A stretch of DNA of 64,000 bases from Thermus oshimai DSM 12092. Its GTDB lineage: Bacteria; Deinococcota; Deinococci; Deinococcales; Thermaceae. Of this stretch, positions 18,146 through 26,496 are shown in pieces; the stretch's first letter is position 1, and every line of letters starts with the position of its first letter. Where the stretch lies: NCBI RefSeq assembly GCF_000373145.1, contig NZ_KB890619.1, positions 14,621-78,620 of the forward strand, given 5' to 3'. Under the pieces are notes generated by a model. That model was not told the DNA's origin. It made no database searches and was given only the letters and a program-made list of their open reading frames with translations. Both the position numbers and the translations under genes were made by a program.

Positions 18146-19231
18146 ATGAACCCCACCCTGGCCCGGGTCCTGGAGCTCCTAAGGCTCCCCCACCGGGGGA
18201 GCGCCACCCCCCTCGAGGCCGAGACCTTCCGCCGCCTGAGGGCCTTTTTGGAAGGGGAGGGGTACCCGGTGCAGACCCTCCCCTTCAAAGGGGTGCGGAG
18301 CTACGGCCCGGAACTCATGGGCATCAGCCTCCTCCTGGCCCTGGCGCCCCTTTCCCCCTTCTTTCCCCTCCTGGGGGCCTTGGCCTTCTTCCTCTACTTC
18401 AGCGGCCACCGGCCCTGGGGCTTCCTCCTGGACCGCTTTCCCTCGCAAAACCTCCTCCTCTGGAAAGGGGAAGGCCCCCGTGCCCTCCTCCTCCTGGCCC
18501 ACGTGGACACCGCCAAGACCTTCTTCCTCTACCACCCCAAGCGGGTTTCGGGCTTCCGGCGGCAGTTCCTCCTGAACGCGCTCCTGGCGGCCCTGGCCCC
18601 TTTCCTCGCCCTTACCCCTTGGGCCTGGGCGGTGGGGGCCTACTTCCTGGTGCAGGCGGGGCTTCTTCTCCACCGGGAGCGCACCGCCCCTTACGTGGAA
18701 GGGGGCAACGACAACGGGAGCGGGGTGGCGGTGGCCACGGCCCTCTTCCTGGAGGCCACCCCCCCGCCCGGCTTCCGCCTGGGCCTGGCCCTCACGGGGT
18801 GCGAGGAGGTGGGGGCCCTGGGGGCCAAGGCCCTCCTCCCCCACCTCCCCCCGGGGACCCTGGTCCTGAACCTGGACAACGTGGGCCGGGGGGCGCTTTT
18901 CTATGCCGAAGGGGAGGGGATGCTCCTCTACCACCCCTACCGGGGCCCCCTCCTGGAGGCGGCCCGCACCCTGGAGGGCGCCCGGCCCCTCCGCTACCGC
19001 CTGGCCTACTTTGATGCCCTGCCCCTGGCCCAGAAGGGCTTTCCCTGCCTCACCCTGATCCGCCTGGAAGGGGGCGTCCCCCCCGACTGGCACTGGCCCA
19101 CGGACACCTTCGCCCGCCTGGACCCGGGGGCCCTCGAGGCCACCCTGGCCTACGCCCGGGCCCTTTTGGCGCGGGTCTTTGCTAGTGGTGGAGGACCCTT
19201 TGCAGGAAGGCCCGGGTCCTCTCCTCCTTAG
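18146..19231 (+). CDS. Membrane-anchored M28-family zinc peptidase
   Basis: The 361-residue protein combines an M28 (aminopeptidase Y/S-like) catalytic domain with inserted hydrophobic segments, at about residues 66-93 and 131-172, so it is probably a membrane protein. The metal-site residues are in place: His in [11 protein letters not shown], Asp in [10 protein letters not shown], the Glu pair in [10 protein letters not shown], Asp in LNLDNVG and His in DWHWPTDTF. Substrate unknown. It is read divergently from the PLP-enzyme gene from a shared promoter core, and its 3' end overlaps the convergent ABC ATPase gene by 50 nt. Confidence 0.85.
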   Translation: MNPTLARVLELLRLPHRGSATPLEAETFRRLRAFLEGEGYPVQTLPFKGVRSYGPELMGISLLLALAPLSPFFPLLGALAFFLYFSGHRPWGFLLDRFPSQNLLLWKGEGPRALLLLAHVDTAKTFFLYHPKRVSGFRRQFLLNALLAALAPFLALTPWAWAVGAYFLVQAGLLLHRERTAPYVEGGNDNGSGVAVATALFLEATPPPGFRLGLALTGCEEVGALGAKALLPHLPPGTLVLNLDNVGRGALFYAEGEGMLLYHPYRGPLLEAARTLEGARPLRYRLAYFDALPLAQKGFPCLTLIRLEGGVPPDWHWPTDTFARLDPGALEATLAYARALLARVFASGGGPFAGRPGSSPP

Positions 19232-19925
19232 GCCGGGTGAAGATGGCCTCGGGAGGGGCCTCCTCCACGATCTCCCCCCGGTCCATGAACACCACCCGGT
19301 CCGCCACCTCCCGGGCAAACCCCATCTCGTGGGTCACCACCACCATGGTCATCCCCCCCCGGGCCAGGTCCCGCATCACGTCCAACACCTCCCCCACCAT
19401 CTCCGGGTCCAGGGCCGAGGTGGGCTCGTCAAAGAGCATCAGCTTGGGCTCCATGGCCAGGGCCCGGGCGATGGCCACCCGCTGCTGCTGCCCCCCGGAA
19501 AGCTGCCCCGGGTACTTTTTGGCCTGGTCGGCGATCCCCACCCGTTCCAGGAGCTCCATGGCCTTCCGCTCCGCCTCGGCCCGGCTCAGGCGCCGCACCC
19601 GGATGGGGCCTAGGGTGACGTTGTCCAGGACGGTCATGTGGGGGAAGAGGTTGAACTGCTGGAAGACCATGCCCACCTCCCGGCGGATTTTGGGGAGGAG
19701 GCGGTCGTCCTTCACGTCCATGCCGTCCACGGTCACCGTGCCTTCTTGGAAGTCTTCCAGGCGGTTGATGCAGCGGATGAGGGTGCTCTTCCCCGAGCCC
19801 GAGGGGCCGATGATGACCAGCCTTTCCCCGGGGGCCACCTCCAGGGTGATCCCTTTCAGCACGTGGAGGGGGCCGAAGTACTTGTGCAGGTTCTGGATGC
19901 GCACCAGGGGTTCCACAGGGCTCAT
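19182..19925 (-). CDS. ABC transporter ATPase, polar amino-acid type (GlnQ-like)
   Basis: The 247-residue ATPase has Walker [10 protein letters not shown] (about residues 36-44), the Q-loop [12 protein letters not shown], signature [15 protein letters not shown], Walker [15 protein letters not shown] and the H-loop THEMGFA, all characteristic of GlnQ/ArtP/HisP importers. The ATG at 19925 overlaps the stop of the fused TRAP permease (ATGA). That is odd because TRAP transporters are driven by ion gradients and need no ATPase, and no ABC permease is adjacent. It may serve an amino-acid ABC permease encoded elsewhere. I reject a longer upstream frame because it runs into the TRAP gene. Confidence 0.9.
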   Translation of the reverse strand: MSPVEPLVRIQNLHKYFGPLHVLKGITLEVAPGERLVIIGPSGSGKSTLIRCINRLEDFQEGTVTVDGMDVKDDRLLPKIRREVGMVFQQFNLFPHMTVLDNVTLGPIRVRRLSRAEAERKAMELLERVGIADQAKKYPGQLSGGQQQRVAIARALAMEPKLMLFDEPTSALDPEMVGEVLDVMRDLARGGMTMVVVTHEMGFAREVADRVVFMDRGEIVEEAPPEAIFTRPKEERTRAFLQRVLHH

Positions 19926-21904
19926 TTTCGCACCCGTTGCGCCAGGTAGACGAGGAGGAGGAGCCCAAGGCCGATGGCGTCCGTGAGGAGGCCCGGCACC
20001 ACCAGGGTGAGGGCCGCGGCCATGAGGAGGGCCCGCTCCAGGAGGTTCGTCCGCTTGTGGAGGAAGCCCACCAGGCTGGCGCTGAAGGCGGTCATGCCCA
20101 GGAGGGCGGTGAGGAAGATCCAAACCCCCTCCCCAAGGCTTTCCACCCCGATGAGGAGGAGCTTGGGGTTGAAGAAGAACATGTAGGCGAGGAGGGCGGT
20201 GCGGAGCTCGTAGACGAAGCCCTGGACCGCGGTCTTCCAGAAGTCCGAGCGGGCGATGGCGCTGGCGGCGTAGGCGGCCAGGGCCACGGGGGGCGTGGAG
20301 TCCGCCATGATGCCGAAGTAGAAGACGAACATGTGGGCGGCCACCGCGGGCACGGCGTAGCCCGCCTTTTCCGCAAGCCCGAGCACCACCGGCACCACCA
20401 GGCTGGCCATGACGATGTAGTTGGCGGTGGTGGGGAGGCCCATGCCGAGGAGGAGGCTGGTGAGCTGGGCCAGAATCAGGACCAGGATGAGGTTCCCCCC
20501 GGAGAGCCTCTCCACGATGTCCACCAGCCCGAAGCCGATGCCGGTCATGGTCACGATGCCCACGATGACCCCCGCGCTGGCGGTGGCCAGGGCGATGCCC
20601 ACCATGCCCCGTCCCCCCGCCTCGAGGCCCTCCAGGGCCAGCCTAAACCCCGAGCCGAGGCCCCTTAGGAGCCCCCTCCCCCCCCGCCAGGCCCGGTAGC
20701 CCTCCTGGAGGAAGAGGAGGAGGAGCATGAGGAGGATGGTGTTCAAGGCCGCCCGCTCCGGGGTGAGCCTCAGGCCCACCAGGGCGTAGATGAGGTAGAG
20801 GAGGGGGAGGAGGTAGTGGGCCCCCCCGCGGAGGATGGGCGCTAGGGGGGGAAGCTCCGCGCGGGGCACCCCTTTTAGGCCCAGGAGGAGGGCCTCGAGG
20901 TGCACGGTGATGAACAGGGTGGCGTAGGCCAGGACCGCGGGGATGGCGGCCATGAGGATGAGGGTGCTGTAGGGGATCTGCAAAAACTCCGCCATGATGA
21001 AGGCCGCGGCCCCCATGACAGGGGGCATGAGCTGGCCGTTGGAGGAGCTCGCCACCTCCACCGCCCCCGCCTTCTCCGGGGGGTAGCCCACCCGCTTCAT
21101 GAGGGGGATGGTGAAGGTGCCGGTGGTGACCACGTTGGACACGGAGCTCCCCGAGACCACCCCCGTGAGGGCGCTGGCCACCACCGCGGCCTTGGCGGGC
21201 CCGCCCCGGAAGTGCCCGAGGAGGGCGTAGGCCACCTGGATGAAGAACCGGCCTGCCCCCGCCTTTTCCAAAAGGGCCCCGAAGAGGACGAAGAGGAAGA
21301 CGAAGGTGGCGGAAACCCCCAAGGGCACCCCCCAGATCCCCTCCGCGGTGGTGTAGAGCTGGCCCATGAGCTGGCCCCAGCTGCTCCCCGCGTGGAGCTG
21401 GAGCCAGGGGGGAAGGGTGAAGGGGAGGAGGCCTTTGGGGCCGGTGAGGGCGTAGAGGACGAAGGCCGAGGCGATGATGGGCAGGGCGGGCCCCACCACC
21501 CGCCAGGCGGCGAGGAAGAGGGCGAGGAGGGTGAGGGTGCCCATGACCACGTCCCTCCCGCTGGGGATCCCCCCCCGGAGCTGGGTGATGCCGTAGTAGT
21601 CCAAGACCACGTAGAGGGCCCCCGCCACCCCTAGGAGGGCCAAAGCCCAGTCCAGGAGGGGAATCCTGTCCCTGGGGCCTCGCCTCCCCGGGTAGGCCAA
21701 AAAGGCCAGGGCCAGGGCGAAGGCCAGGTGCACCGCCCTGAGGCGCAAGGGGTCCAGGGTGCCCAGCTCCGTGGCCCAGAGCTGGAAGAGGCTCCAGAGG
21801 ACCCCAAGCCCAAAGAGGGCCCCTCGAGCCCAGGGGCTTTTGGGCCTCCGGCCCCCAAGCTCGCTTTCCTCCACCGCCAAGAGGTCGGGCGCGGCTTCCT
21901 TCAT
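19922..21904 (-). CDS. TRAP transporter fused permease (DctQM, TAXI type)
   Basis: Sodium- or proton-driven secondary importer. The 660-residue protein is a fusion of the small DctQ-like part (four segments, about residues 25-150) and the large DctM-like channel part with about a dozen segments. Conserved DctM features include [36 protein letters not shown] near residue 250 and [17 protein letters not shown] near 490. TAXI-type TRAP systems characteristically use such fusions. Its binding protein is encoded immediately upstream and a GlnQ-like ATPase gene overlaps its stop. Confidence 0.94.
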   Translation of the reverse strand: MKEAAPDLLAVEESELGGRRPKSPWARGALFGLGVLWSLFQLWATELGTLDPLRLRAVHLAFALALAFLAYPGRRGPRDRIPLLDWALALLGVAGALYVVLDYYGITQLRGGIPSGRDVVMGTLTLLALFLAAWRVVGPALPIIASAFVLYALTGPKGLLPFTLPPWLQLHAGSSWGQLMGQLYTTAEGIWGVPLGVSATFVFLFVLFGALLEKAGAGRFFIQVAYALLGHFRGGPAKAAVVASALTGVVSGSSVSNVVTTGTFTIPLMKRVGYPPEKAGAVEVASSSNGQLMPPVMGAAAFIMAEFLQIPYSTLILMAAIPAVLAYATLFITVHLEALLLGLKGVPRAELPPLAPILRGGAHYLLPLLYLIYALVGLRLTPERAALNTILLMLLLLFLQEGYRAWRGGRGLLRGLGSGFRLALEGLEAGGRGMVGIALATASAGVIVGIVTMTGIGFGLVDIVERLSGGNLILVLILAQLTSLLLGMGLPTTANYIVMASLVVPVVLGLAEKAGYAVPAVAAHMFVFYFGIMADSTPPVALAAYAASAIARSDFWKTAVQGFVYELRTALLAYMFFFNPKLLLIGVESLGEGVWIFLTALLGMTAFSASLVGFLHKRTNLLERALLMAAALTLVVPGLLTDAIGLGLLLLVYLAQRVRK

Positions 21905-21920
21905 CTGGGCCTCCTTAAGA

Positions 21921-21945
21921 AAGCCCCCCCAGGCCGGGGGGGCTT
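21921..21945 (-). terminator. Intra-operon stem-loop between TAXI binding protein and permease genes
   Basis: AAGCCCCCCC and its complement form a 10-bp stem with a short loop in the 57-nt gap. It lies just before the permease ribosome binding site (GGAGG). It probably lets the binding protein be made in excess, as in the sugar operon above. Confidence 0.6.
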
Positions 21946-21961
21946 GGAGGAGGGGGGCACC

Positions 21962-22903
21962 CTACTTCAGGACCCCCGCCTCCTTGTAGAAGCGCTCCGC
22001 CCCGGGGTGGAGGGGGATGGGAAGCCCCTTCACCGCCTTCTGCAAGGAGAAGAACCGCTCCAGGTTGGGGTGGATCTTCTTGAAGGCCTCCTGGTTGCCG
22101 AAGACCGCCTTCATGAACTTGTAGACCGTGTCCGCGGAGAGCTTCTCGCTGGCGATGAGCATGGCCTGGACGGCCACCGTGGGGGTGGTTACGTCCACGC
22201 CCTTGTAGGTGCCCCCGGGGATGTTGAAGCCCACGTAGAAGGGGTACTTCTTGGCGATGGTCTGCACCCGGCCAAGGTCCACGGCCACCAGGGCGATGGG
22301 GGTGGTGAGGGCCAGCTGCTGGATGGCCCCCGCCCCCAGGCCCACGGTGTAGAAGAGGGCGTCCGCCCGCTTGTCCTGCATGAGCTGGATGCCCTGGGTG
22401 GCGCTCACGCGGATGGCCTGGCCCAGGTCGTCAAAGGTGAGGCCATAGGCCTCGAGGATCTGCCGGGCGTTCTGCTCCGTGCCGGAGCCCACGTCCCCCA
22501 CCACCACCCGCTTGCCCTTGAGGTCGGCCACGGTGCGGATGCCCGCGTCCTTCCGGGCCACGATGTGGACCACCTCGGGGTAAAGGGCGGCCAGGGCGCG
22601 GATGCCCTTCACCGCCTTGCCCTCAAAGGCGGGGATGCAGCAGCCCTGGTAGGCGTAGTAGGCGATGTCGTTCTGGGCCAGGGCCATCTCAAACTCTCCC
22701 GCGGCGATGGCGTTGATGTTGGCCACGCTCCCGCCGGTGGAGCGGGCGTTGGCCCGGAGGCCCACGTTGGCGTCGTTCACCAGCTTGGCCATGCCCGTGG
22801 CCACGGGGAAGTACACCCCTGTGGTGGCGCCGGAGCCGATGGTGATGAACTCCTGGGCGAAACCCAGGCCAAGGAGCGCAAGTAGCGATAGAACCTTACG
22901 CAT
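21962..22903 (-). CDS. TAXI-family TRAP solute-binding protein
   Basis: Secreted receptor for the fused TRAP permease. The 313-residue protein has a signal peptide (MRKVLSLLALLGLGFA-Q). The TAXI family hallmark follows directly: ITIGSGATTGVYFPVATGMAKLVND, then RSTGGSVANINAIAAGEFEMALAQND. A Thermus thermophilus member of this family has been structurally studied and linked to glutamate/glutamine-like ligands, so an amino acid such as glutamate is a reasonable cargo, which would also fit the neighbouring GlnQ-like ATPase. AAGGAGGTG precedes the ATG. Confidence 0.94.
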   Translation of the reverse strand: MRKVLSLLALLGLGFAQEFITIGSGATTGVYFPVATGMAKLVNDANVGLRANARSTGGSVANINAIAAGEFEMALAQNDIAYYAYQGCCIPAFEGKAVKGIRALAALYPEVVHIVARKDAGIRTVADLKGKRVVVGDVGSGTEQNARQILEAYGLTFDDLGQAIRVSATQGIQLMQDKRADALFYTVGLGAGAIQQLALTTPIALVAVDLGRVQTIAKKYPFYVGFNIPGGTYKGVDVTTPTVAVQAMLIASEKLSADTVYKFMKAVFGNQEAFKKIHPNLERFFSLQKAVKGLPIPLHPGAERFYKEAGVLK

Positions 22904-22928
22904 GCTTCACCTCCTTAAACCGAGGGGC

Positions 22929-22957
22929 AGTATACCCGCCCCTAGGCCCTGGGGCAA
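22929..22957 (-). promoter_or_regulatory. Promoter of the TAXI-TRAP operon
   Basis: TATACT (22934-22929) with TTGCCC 17 nt upstream (22957-22952) faces the TAXI gene and leaves a short leader containing AAGGAGGTG. It lies back-to-back with the tRNA-Val promoter. Confidence 0.55.
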
Positions 22958-22959
22958 GC

Positions 22960-22988
22960 TTGACACCCTTTGGCCCCCATGCTAGCCT
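22960..22988 (+). promoter_or_regulatory. Promoter of tRNA-Val
   Basis: Consensus TTGACA (22960-22965), a 17-nt spacer and TAGCCT (22983-22988) end 11 nt before the mature tRNA, a typical strong stable-RNA promoter. Confidence 0.65.
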
Positions 22989-22999
22989 ATAGCTCGCGT

Positions 23000-23074
23000 G
23001 GGCGGCTAGCTCAGCGGAAGAGCGCTCGCCTCACACGCGAGAGGTCGTAGGTTCAAGTCCTACGCCGCCCACCA
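23000..23074 (+). tRNA. tRNA-Val (anticodon CAC)
   Basis: A complete 75-nt cloverleaf can be folded by eye. The acceptor stem pairs GGGCGGC with GCCGCCC, the D stem pairs GCTC with GAGC, and the anticodon stem CTCGC/GCGAG holds the loop CTCACAC with CAC at 23032-23034. The T stem GTAGG/CCTAC holds TTCAAGT. CCA is encoded (23072-23074). CAC reads the GTG valine codon, heavily used in this genome. It has its own promoter and terminator. Confidence 0.97.
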
Positions 23075-23109
23075 AAAGCCCCAGGCCCTAGGGCCTGGGG
23101 CTTTTTTTA
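23075..23109. terminator. Bidirectional terminator between tRNA-Val and the DUF11 operon
   Basis: A perfect 15-bp stem AAAAGCCCCAGGCCC/GGGCCTGGGGCTTTT with a 2-nt centre is followed by a run of T on the plus strand (23102-23108). It ends the tRNA transcript. Read the other way it overlaps the end of the 1129-residue secreted protein gene and can also end that operon. Confidence 0.85.
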
Positions 23110-26100
23110 CCGTACCTGCACCCGGTAGCACAGGCCACCGCTTTCCCCTGGGTTCACGGTTCCCACCAGGAGGTAGACCACCCCTCCGGCCACGTGGCCT
23201 GCGTCGCCGTCTTGGGCGGCGGTGAGGTCCTGGACCGTGCTCCCGTGGGTCCACCTCAGCTCCTTACCTCCGTAGGCCCCAAGGACGAGATCGCTGAAGA
23301 AGGGGATGGGGTCGGCCAGGGTTAGGTTCGTCACCGGGGCGGTGCCTAGATTGCGATAGGTGATGCAGTATTCCAGGACCTCTCCCGGCTTGGCTTGGGC
23401 CGTACCGCCGAAGGGTCCTCCTTGGGTTGCGTTCCGCACCTCCTTGGTGAGGCGCACCTCCCCCCCGATCACGGTGAGGAGGTCGGTAAGGGCCAGGGGC
23501 TCGGCCACACCGCTCCCCGCCCAGGCCAGGCTCCCCTGAAGAAGGGCCACATCCGTGCGCCCCGCGGGCTCACCGGGGGGAACAAGGGCCCGCACCTCTA
23601 GAGCGCAGGCCTTAAGGCTCCCGTCAGCCTCCCTAGGCCAGGCGCTTCCCACGGTGAGGGTAAGGGGGAAGGGGGAAAAGCCCTCGCCCGCGTCGTCAAA
23701 GTCTCCGTCGCAGTTCCGGTCGGCCCGCACCTGGTAGGCGTAGGCTCCGCTCCCCAGGTCCAGGGTGAAGGTGCCTAAGGTGCCGGGGCGGAAGGTGTGG
23801 GCGAAGGTGTGGACCCCGGGGCTTGTGGTCTGGCCGGACTGCGGGGGCCTCAGGAGGCTCGTCCGCACCACTCCGAAGTGCCGCACCAGGACGGGGGGAA
23901 GGCTGGAGGCCGCCCCCAGGTTCACCACCGCGCCGGGGGAAGTGGGGGCGTTGGCGTCGGAAAAGCTCCCTACAGGGTGGGCGGTGCTCCCGTCGTTCCA
24001 ACCGGTGGCTGGGCGGGTGGGGTGGGAGAGGGTGACCGTGCCCCAGCCATAGGGGATCCAGAGGAGGTAGTTCCCGTTCCCGTCCGTGAGGGCGGTGCGG
24101 GTGTGGGTGCCGTCCGTGGCCGTGACCGTCACCCCGGCCACGCCCCTTTCCGCCCCCTCCTTTACGGCGTTGTTGGCCGTGTTCCCGCCCTCCCCGTCGT
24201 CGTAGAAGACCGTGCCCGTGAGGCGGGTACCATGGAAGAGGCCGAAGTCCAGCCCCGAAAGGTCCCCATTAACCGTTACGCTTAGGGCTCCGCTTCCAGG
24301 GTTGATGAAGTGCCAGCCGGGAGGGGGGGTGGGGGTGGCGTCCGAAGTGTTGCCGTTGTCGTCCAAGACCAGGGTGTAGGTCCCCGGCACCACGGCGGAG
24401 AAAGCGTAGGTGCCCGCGCTGGGGCTTACAGCCTGCACCGCCACCACCGCGCTTCCCTGAACCAGCTTCACGTAGACCGTGACCCCACTGGACCAATCCT
24501 CCCCGTTCTTGGCCCCGTTGGGCTCCCGGTCGTGGTAGACGGAGCCCAAGAGGGTGTAGCCCAGGGCTACGGCGGTGGAAGCGCTTGAGCTGTTGTCGTC
24601 GGGATTAACCTCCGTTACACCGGCAGGGGGGAAGGCGCTGGCGGTGTTGGCGAGGGTCTGTCCGGCGGCGCTAGGGCTCACGGTGCCCGAGATGGCGATG
24701 GTTACCGAGCCGCCCACGGGCAGGTTCAGGGTGAGGCTGATGGCGTTTCCGGTTCCGGAAGGGGCGCTGCAGCTAGCCCCGCCTGAAGGGGTACAGGACC
24801 AGGCCACCCCCGTGATCTCTGGGGGGACGTTGTCCGTGAAGGAAGCCCCCGTAACCGGGGAAGGCCCCAGGTTTTCCACGGTAACCGTGTAGCTGATGGG
24901 GCCGCCCGGTAGAGCGGAGGCAGGCCCGGTTTTGGTCACCTTTAGGTCCGCGGCGGGCTGGACGGAAACGGTGATGCTGGAAGAGGCCGTCTGGCTAAAC
25001 TCAGTGCCCAAGGTCTGGCTGTTGTAGGTCACCTGGGCGGTGTTGGTGAGGGCCTGCCCAGCGGCGGAGGGGAGGACCCGAACCCGGAACTTCACCGTGG
25101 CACCCTGGCTGGGCAGAATAAGCCCCCCTTGGCTCGCGTTGGCCCCGGTGCCCAGCCGGAAGACCACGCGGCCACCCGTGCTGTCGTACTCGGCGATGTC
25201 GTCCCCCGGGGCGTCGGTGAAGGTGCCGGTGGGGGCCCCGGTGGCGTTTTGCAACACCTGGAGGCTTCCCGGCACGTACTGGGTGCCAGGGGGAATGGGG
25301 TCCCTTACCACCACGTTGGTGGCCCCATCCAGTCCGGTATTGGTGAAGCTGATGGTGTACTCCAGGATGTCCCCCACCTCCAGGTTGCCCCCGTTTAGGT
25401 CCTGCCCGGTTTTGGTGAAGGTGGTGGTGAGGTCTGGGAGGAAGACCTGGGTGGCGAAGGCAAGAACGGTGGGGAAGTAAGTGTCTCCGCTAGAGGTGAA
25501 CTGGATGGTGGCCGAGGTGGCCCCGTTGGGGATGCGGCCCGTGACGTCCACCAGGTCCACGTCCACCGCCATTTGGTTGATGTAGTCCGGGTTTTTAGCC
25601 GTGAAGCGGGTGCCCAGCTGGGAAACGGAGCTATTGAAGAAGTTGTTCACCGGGTTTTGGGCATCGCTTACGGGTGAGCCGTTCAGTACAACCTGGTCTC
25701 CCGTAATCCCCCCGTCTCCTTCAAAGGCCACTGCACCCAAGTACGCGGTAAAAGGACCGGTAAGGGGCGTTAGGAATCCGCTTGGGGTGACCGTTACCGG
25801 GTTGCCGCTACTAACCGAGGCCAGCCCATCGTAGACCACCAGGTTCCGAAGGGGTTCGCTGGGGAGCCGGTAGACCACCACCAAGGCCCACCCAGCGTAG
25901 AATCCCAACCCATCGTTGCCCGTGCTGGCCAGGATACCGCCCACCCAGTACTGGCCGTTTCCCCGGTTTTGAACCAAAGAGGTCACATCGGCGAAGGCTG
26001 TGTAAGGCCGGGTGGTGTCTGTGCCCCAGTCGGTAATCGTGCCGATGAGAGTGCCGGAGAGGGATTGGTAGGAGCTTTGACCGGGGCCCTTTATGTAGAT

Positions 26101-26496
26101 CTGGTTTCGCCCGCTGGCCGAAGGGTTAGCCCTAGCCCCCCAGTAGAGCCCCGCCCAAAGGACCTGGGCCCCAGAGGGCAGGGAGAGGGTGGCGGCGGTG
26201 CTCCCGCCCCGGCCGGAGGGCCAGGAGGGGTTAGCGGGGTCGGCGTTAATGAAGATCATCCTTCGGCTAGAGTCCAGCTGGTTATCGGACGTAAGCGCGG
26301 TGTTGTTTTGGGTGGGATCGTTCATCCGGGTGGTGCTGCATTGCGTTAGGGAGAAAGCGACGCTCATGCACATCAGGGTGTTGCCAATCAGGACGATGTT
26401 CCCGTTGGTGGTGGTCTGGTAGCGGATGTTGAAGGGGGTCACCACCTGGGCGTGCGCTAAGGCCAGGAGGAACGCCAGGCTTAGGAGACGCTTCAT
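23107..26496 (-). CDS. Secreted DUF11/SdrD-B-like repeat protein, 1129 aa
   Basis: Signal peptide MKRLLSLAFLLALAHA-Q, then an N-terminal region of about 330 residues with NGNIVLIGNTLMCMS, LPSGAQVLWAGLYWGA and GLGFYAGWALVVVY, a pattern I recall from other bacterial surface proteins with DUF11 repeats. Then come DUF11 (CARDB-like) Ig domains: FTKTGQDLNGGNLEVGDILEYTISFTNTG near 360 and LKVTKTGPASALPGGPISYTVTVENLG near 505. Two SdrD-B/CNA-B-like domains follow (LLGSVYHDREPNG..., LTGTVFYDDGEGG...), and the protein ends with a final DUF11 domain at the C terminus. No transmembrane anchor, sortase motif or S-layer (SLH) domain is apparent. It is the last gene of a five-gene envelope operon; its start overlaps the preceding stop. 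Likely surface or outer-membrane-associated fibre/adhesin; function unknown. Confidence 0.85.
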   Translation of the reverse strand: MKRLLSLAFLLALAHAQVVTPFNIRYQTTTNGNIVLIGNTLMCMSVAFSLTQCSTTRMNDPTQNNTALTSDNQLDSSRRMIFINADPANPSWPSGRGGSTAATLSLPSGAQVLWAGLYWGARANPSASGRNQIYIKGPGQSSYQSLSGTLIGTITDWGTDTTRPYTAFADVTSLVQNRGNGQYWVGGILASTGNDGLGFYAGWALVVVYRLPSEPLRNLVVYDGLASVSSGNPVTVTPSGFLTPLTGPFTAYLGAVAFEGDGGITGDQVVLNGSPVSDAQNPVNNFFNSSVSQLGTRFTAKNPDYINQMAVDVDLVDVTGRIPNGATSATIQFTSSGDTYFPTVLAFATQVFLPDLTTTFTKTGQDLNGGNLEVGDILEYTISFTNTGLDGATNVVVRDPIPPGTQYVPGSLQVLQNATGAPTGTFTDAPGDDIAEYDSTGGRVVFRLGTGANASQGGLILPSQGATVKFRVRVLPSAAGQALTNTAQVTYNSQTLGTEFSQTASSSITVSVQPAADLKVTKTGPASALPGGPISYTVTVENLGPSPVTGASFTDNVPPEITGVAWSCTPSGGASCSAPSGTGNAISLTLNLPVGGSVTIAISGTVSPSAAGQTLANTASAFPPAGVTEVNPDDNSSSASTAVALGYTLLGSVYHDREPNGAKNGEDWSSGVTVYVKLVQGSAVVAVQAVSPSAGTYAFSAVVPGTYTLVLDDNGNTSDATPTPPPGWHFINPGSGALSVTVNGDLSGLDFGLFHGTRLTGTVFYDDGEGGNTANNAVKEGAERGVAGVTVTATDGTHTRTALTDGNGNYLLWIPYGWGTVTLSHPTRPATGWNDGSTAHPVGSFSDANAPTSPGAVVNLGAASSLPPVLVRHFGVVRTSLLRPPQSGQTTSPGVHTFAHTFRPGTLGTFTLDLGSGAYAYQVRADRNCDGDFDDAGEGFSPFPLTLTVGSAWPREADGSLKACALEVRALVPPGEPAGRTDVALLQGSLAWAGSGVAEPLALTDLLTVIGGEVRLTKEVRNATQGGPFGGTAQAKPGEVLEYCITYRNLGTAPVTNLTLADPIPFFSDLVLGAYGGKELRWTHGSTVQDLTAAQDGDAGHVAGGVVYLLVGTVNPGESGGLCYRVQVR

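Noticed and set aside
18100-18146. SAM or other methionine-related riboswitch before the Cys/Met PLP gene
   Set aside because: The -10 box lies 6 nt before the start codon, leaving no room for a 5' leader RNA.
19182-20123. Longer ABC ATPase starting at 20123
   Set aside because: The first 66 codons lie out of frame inside the TRAP permease and look like a GC shadow; the ATG at 19925 overlaps the TRAP stop and starts the domain correctly.
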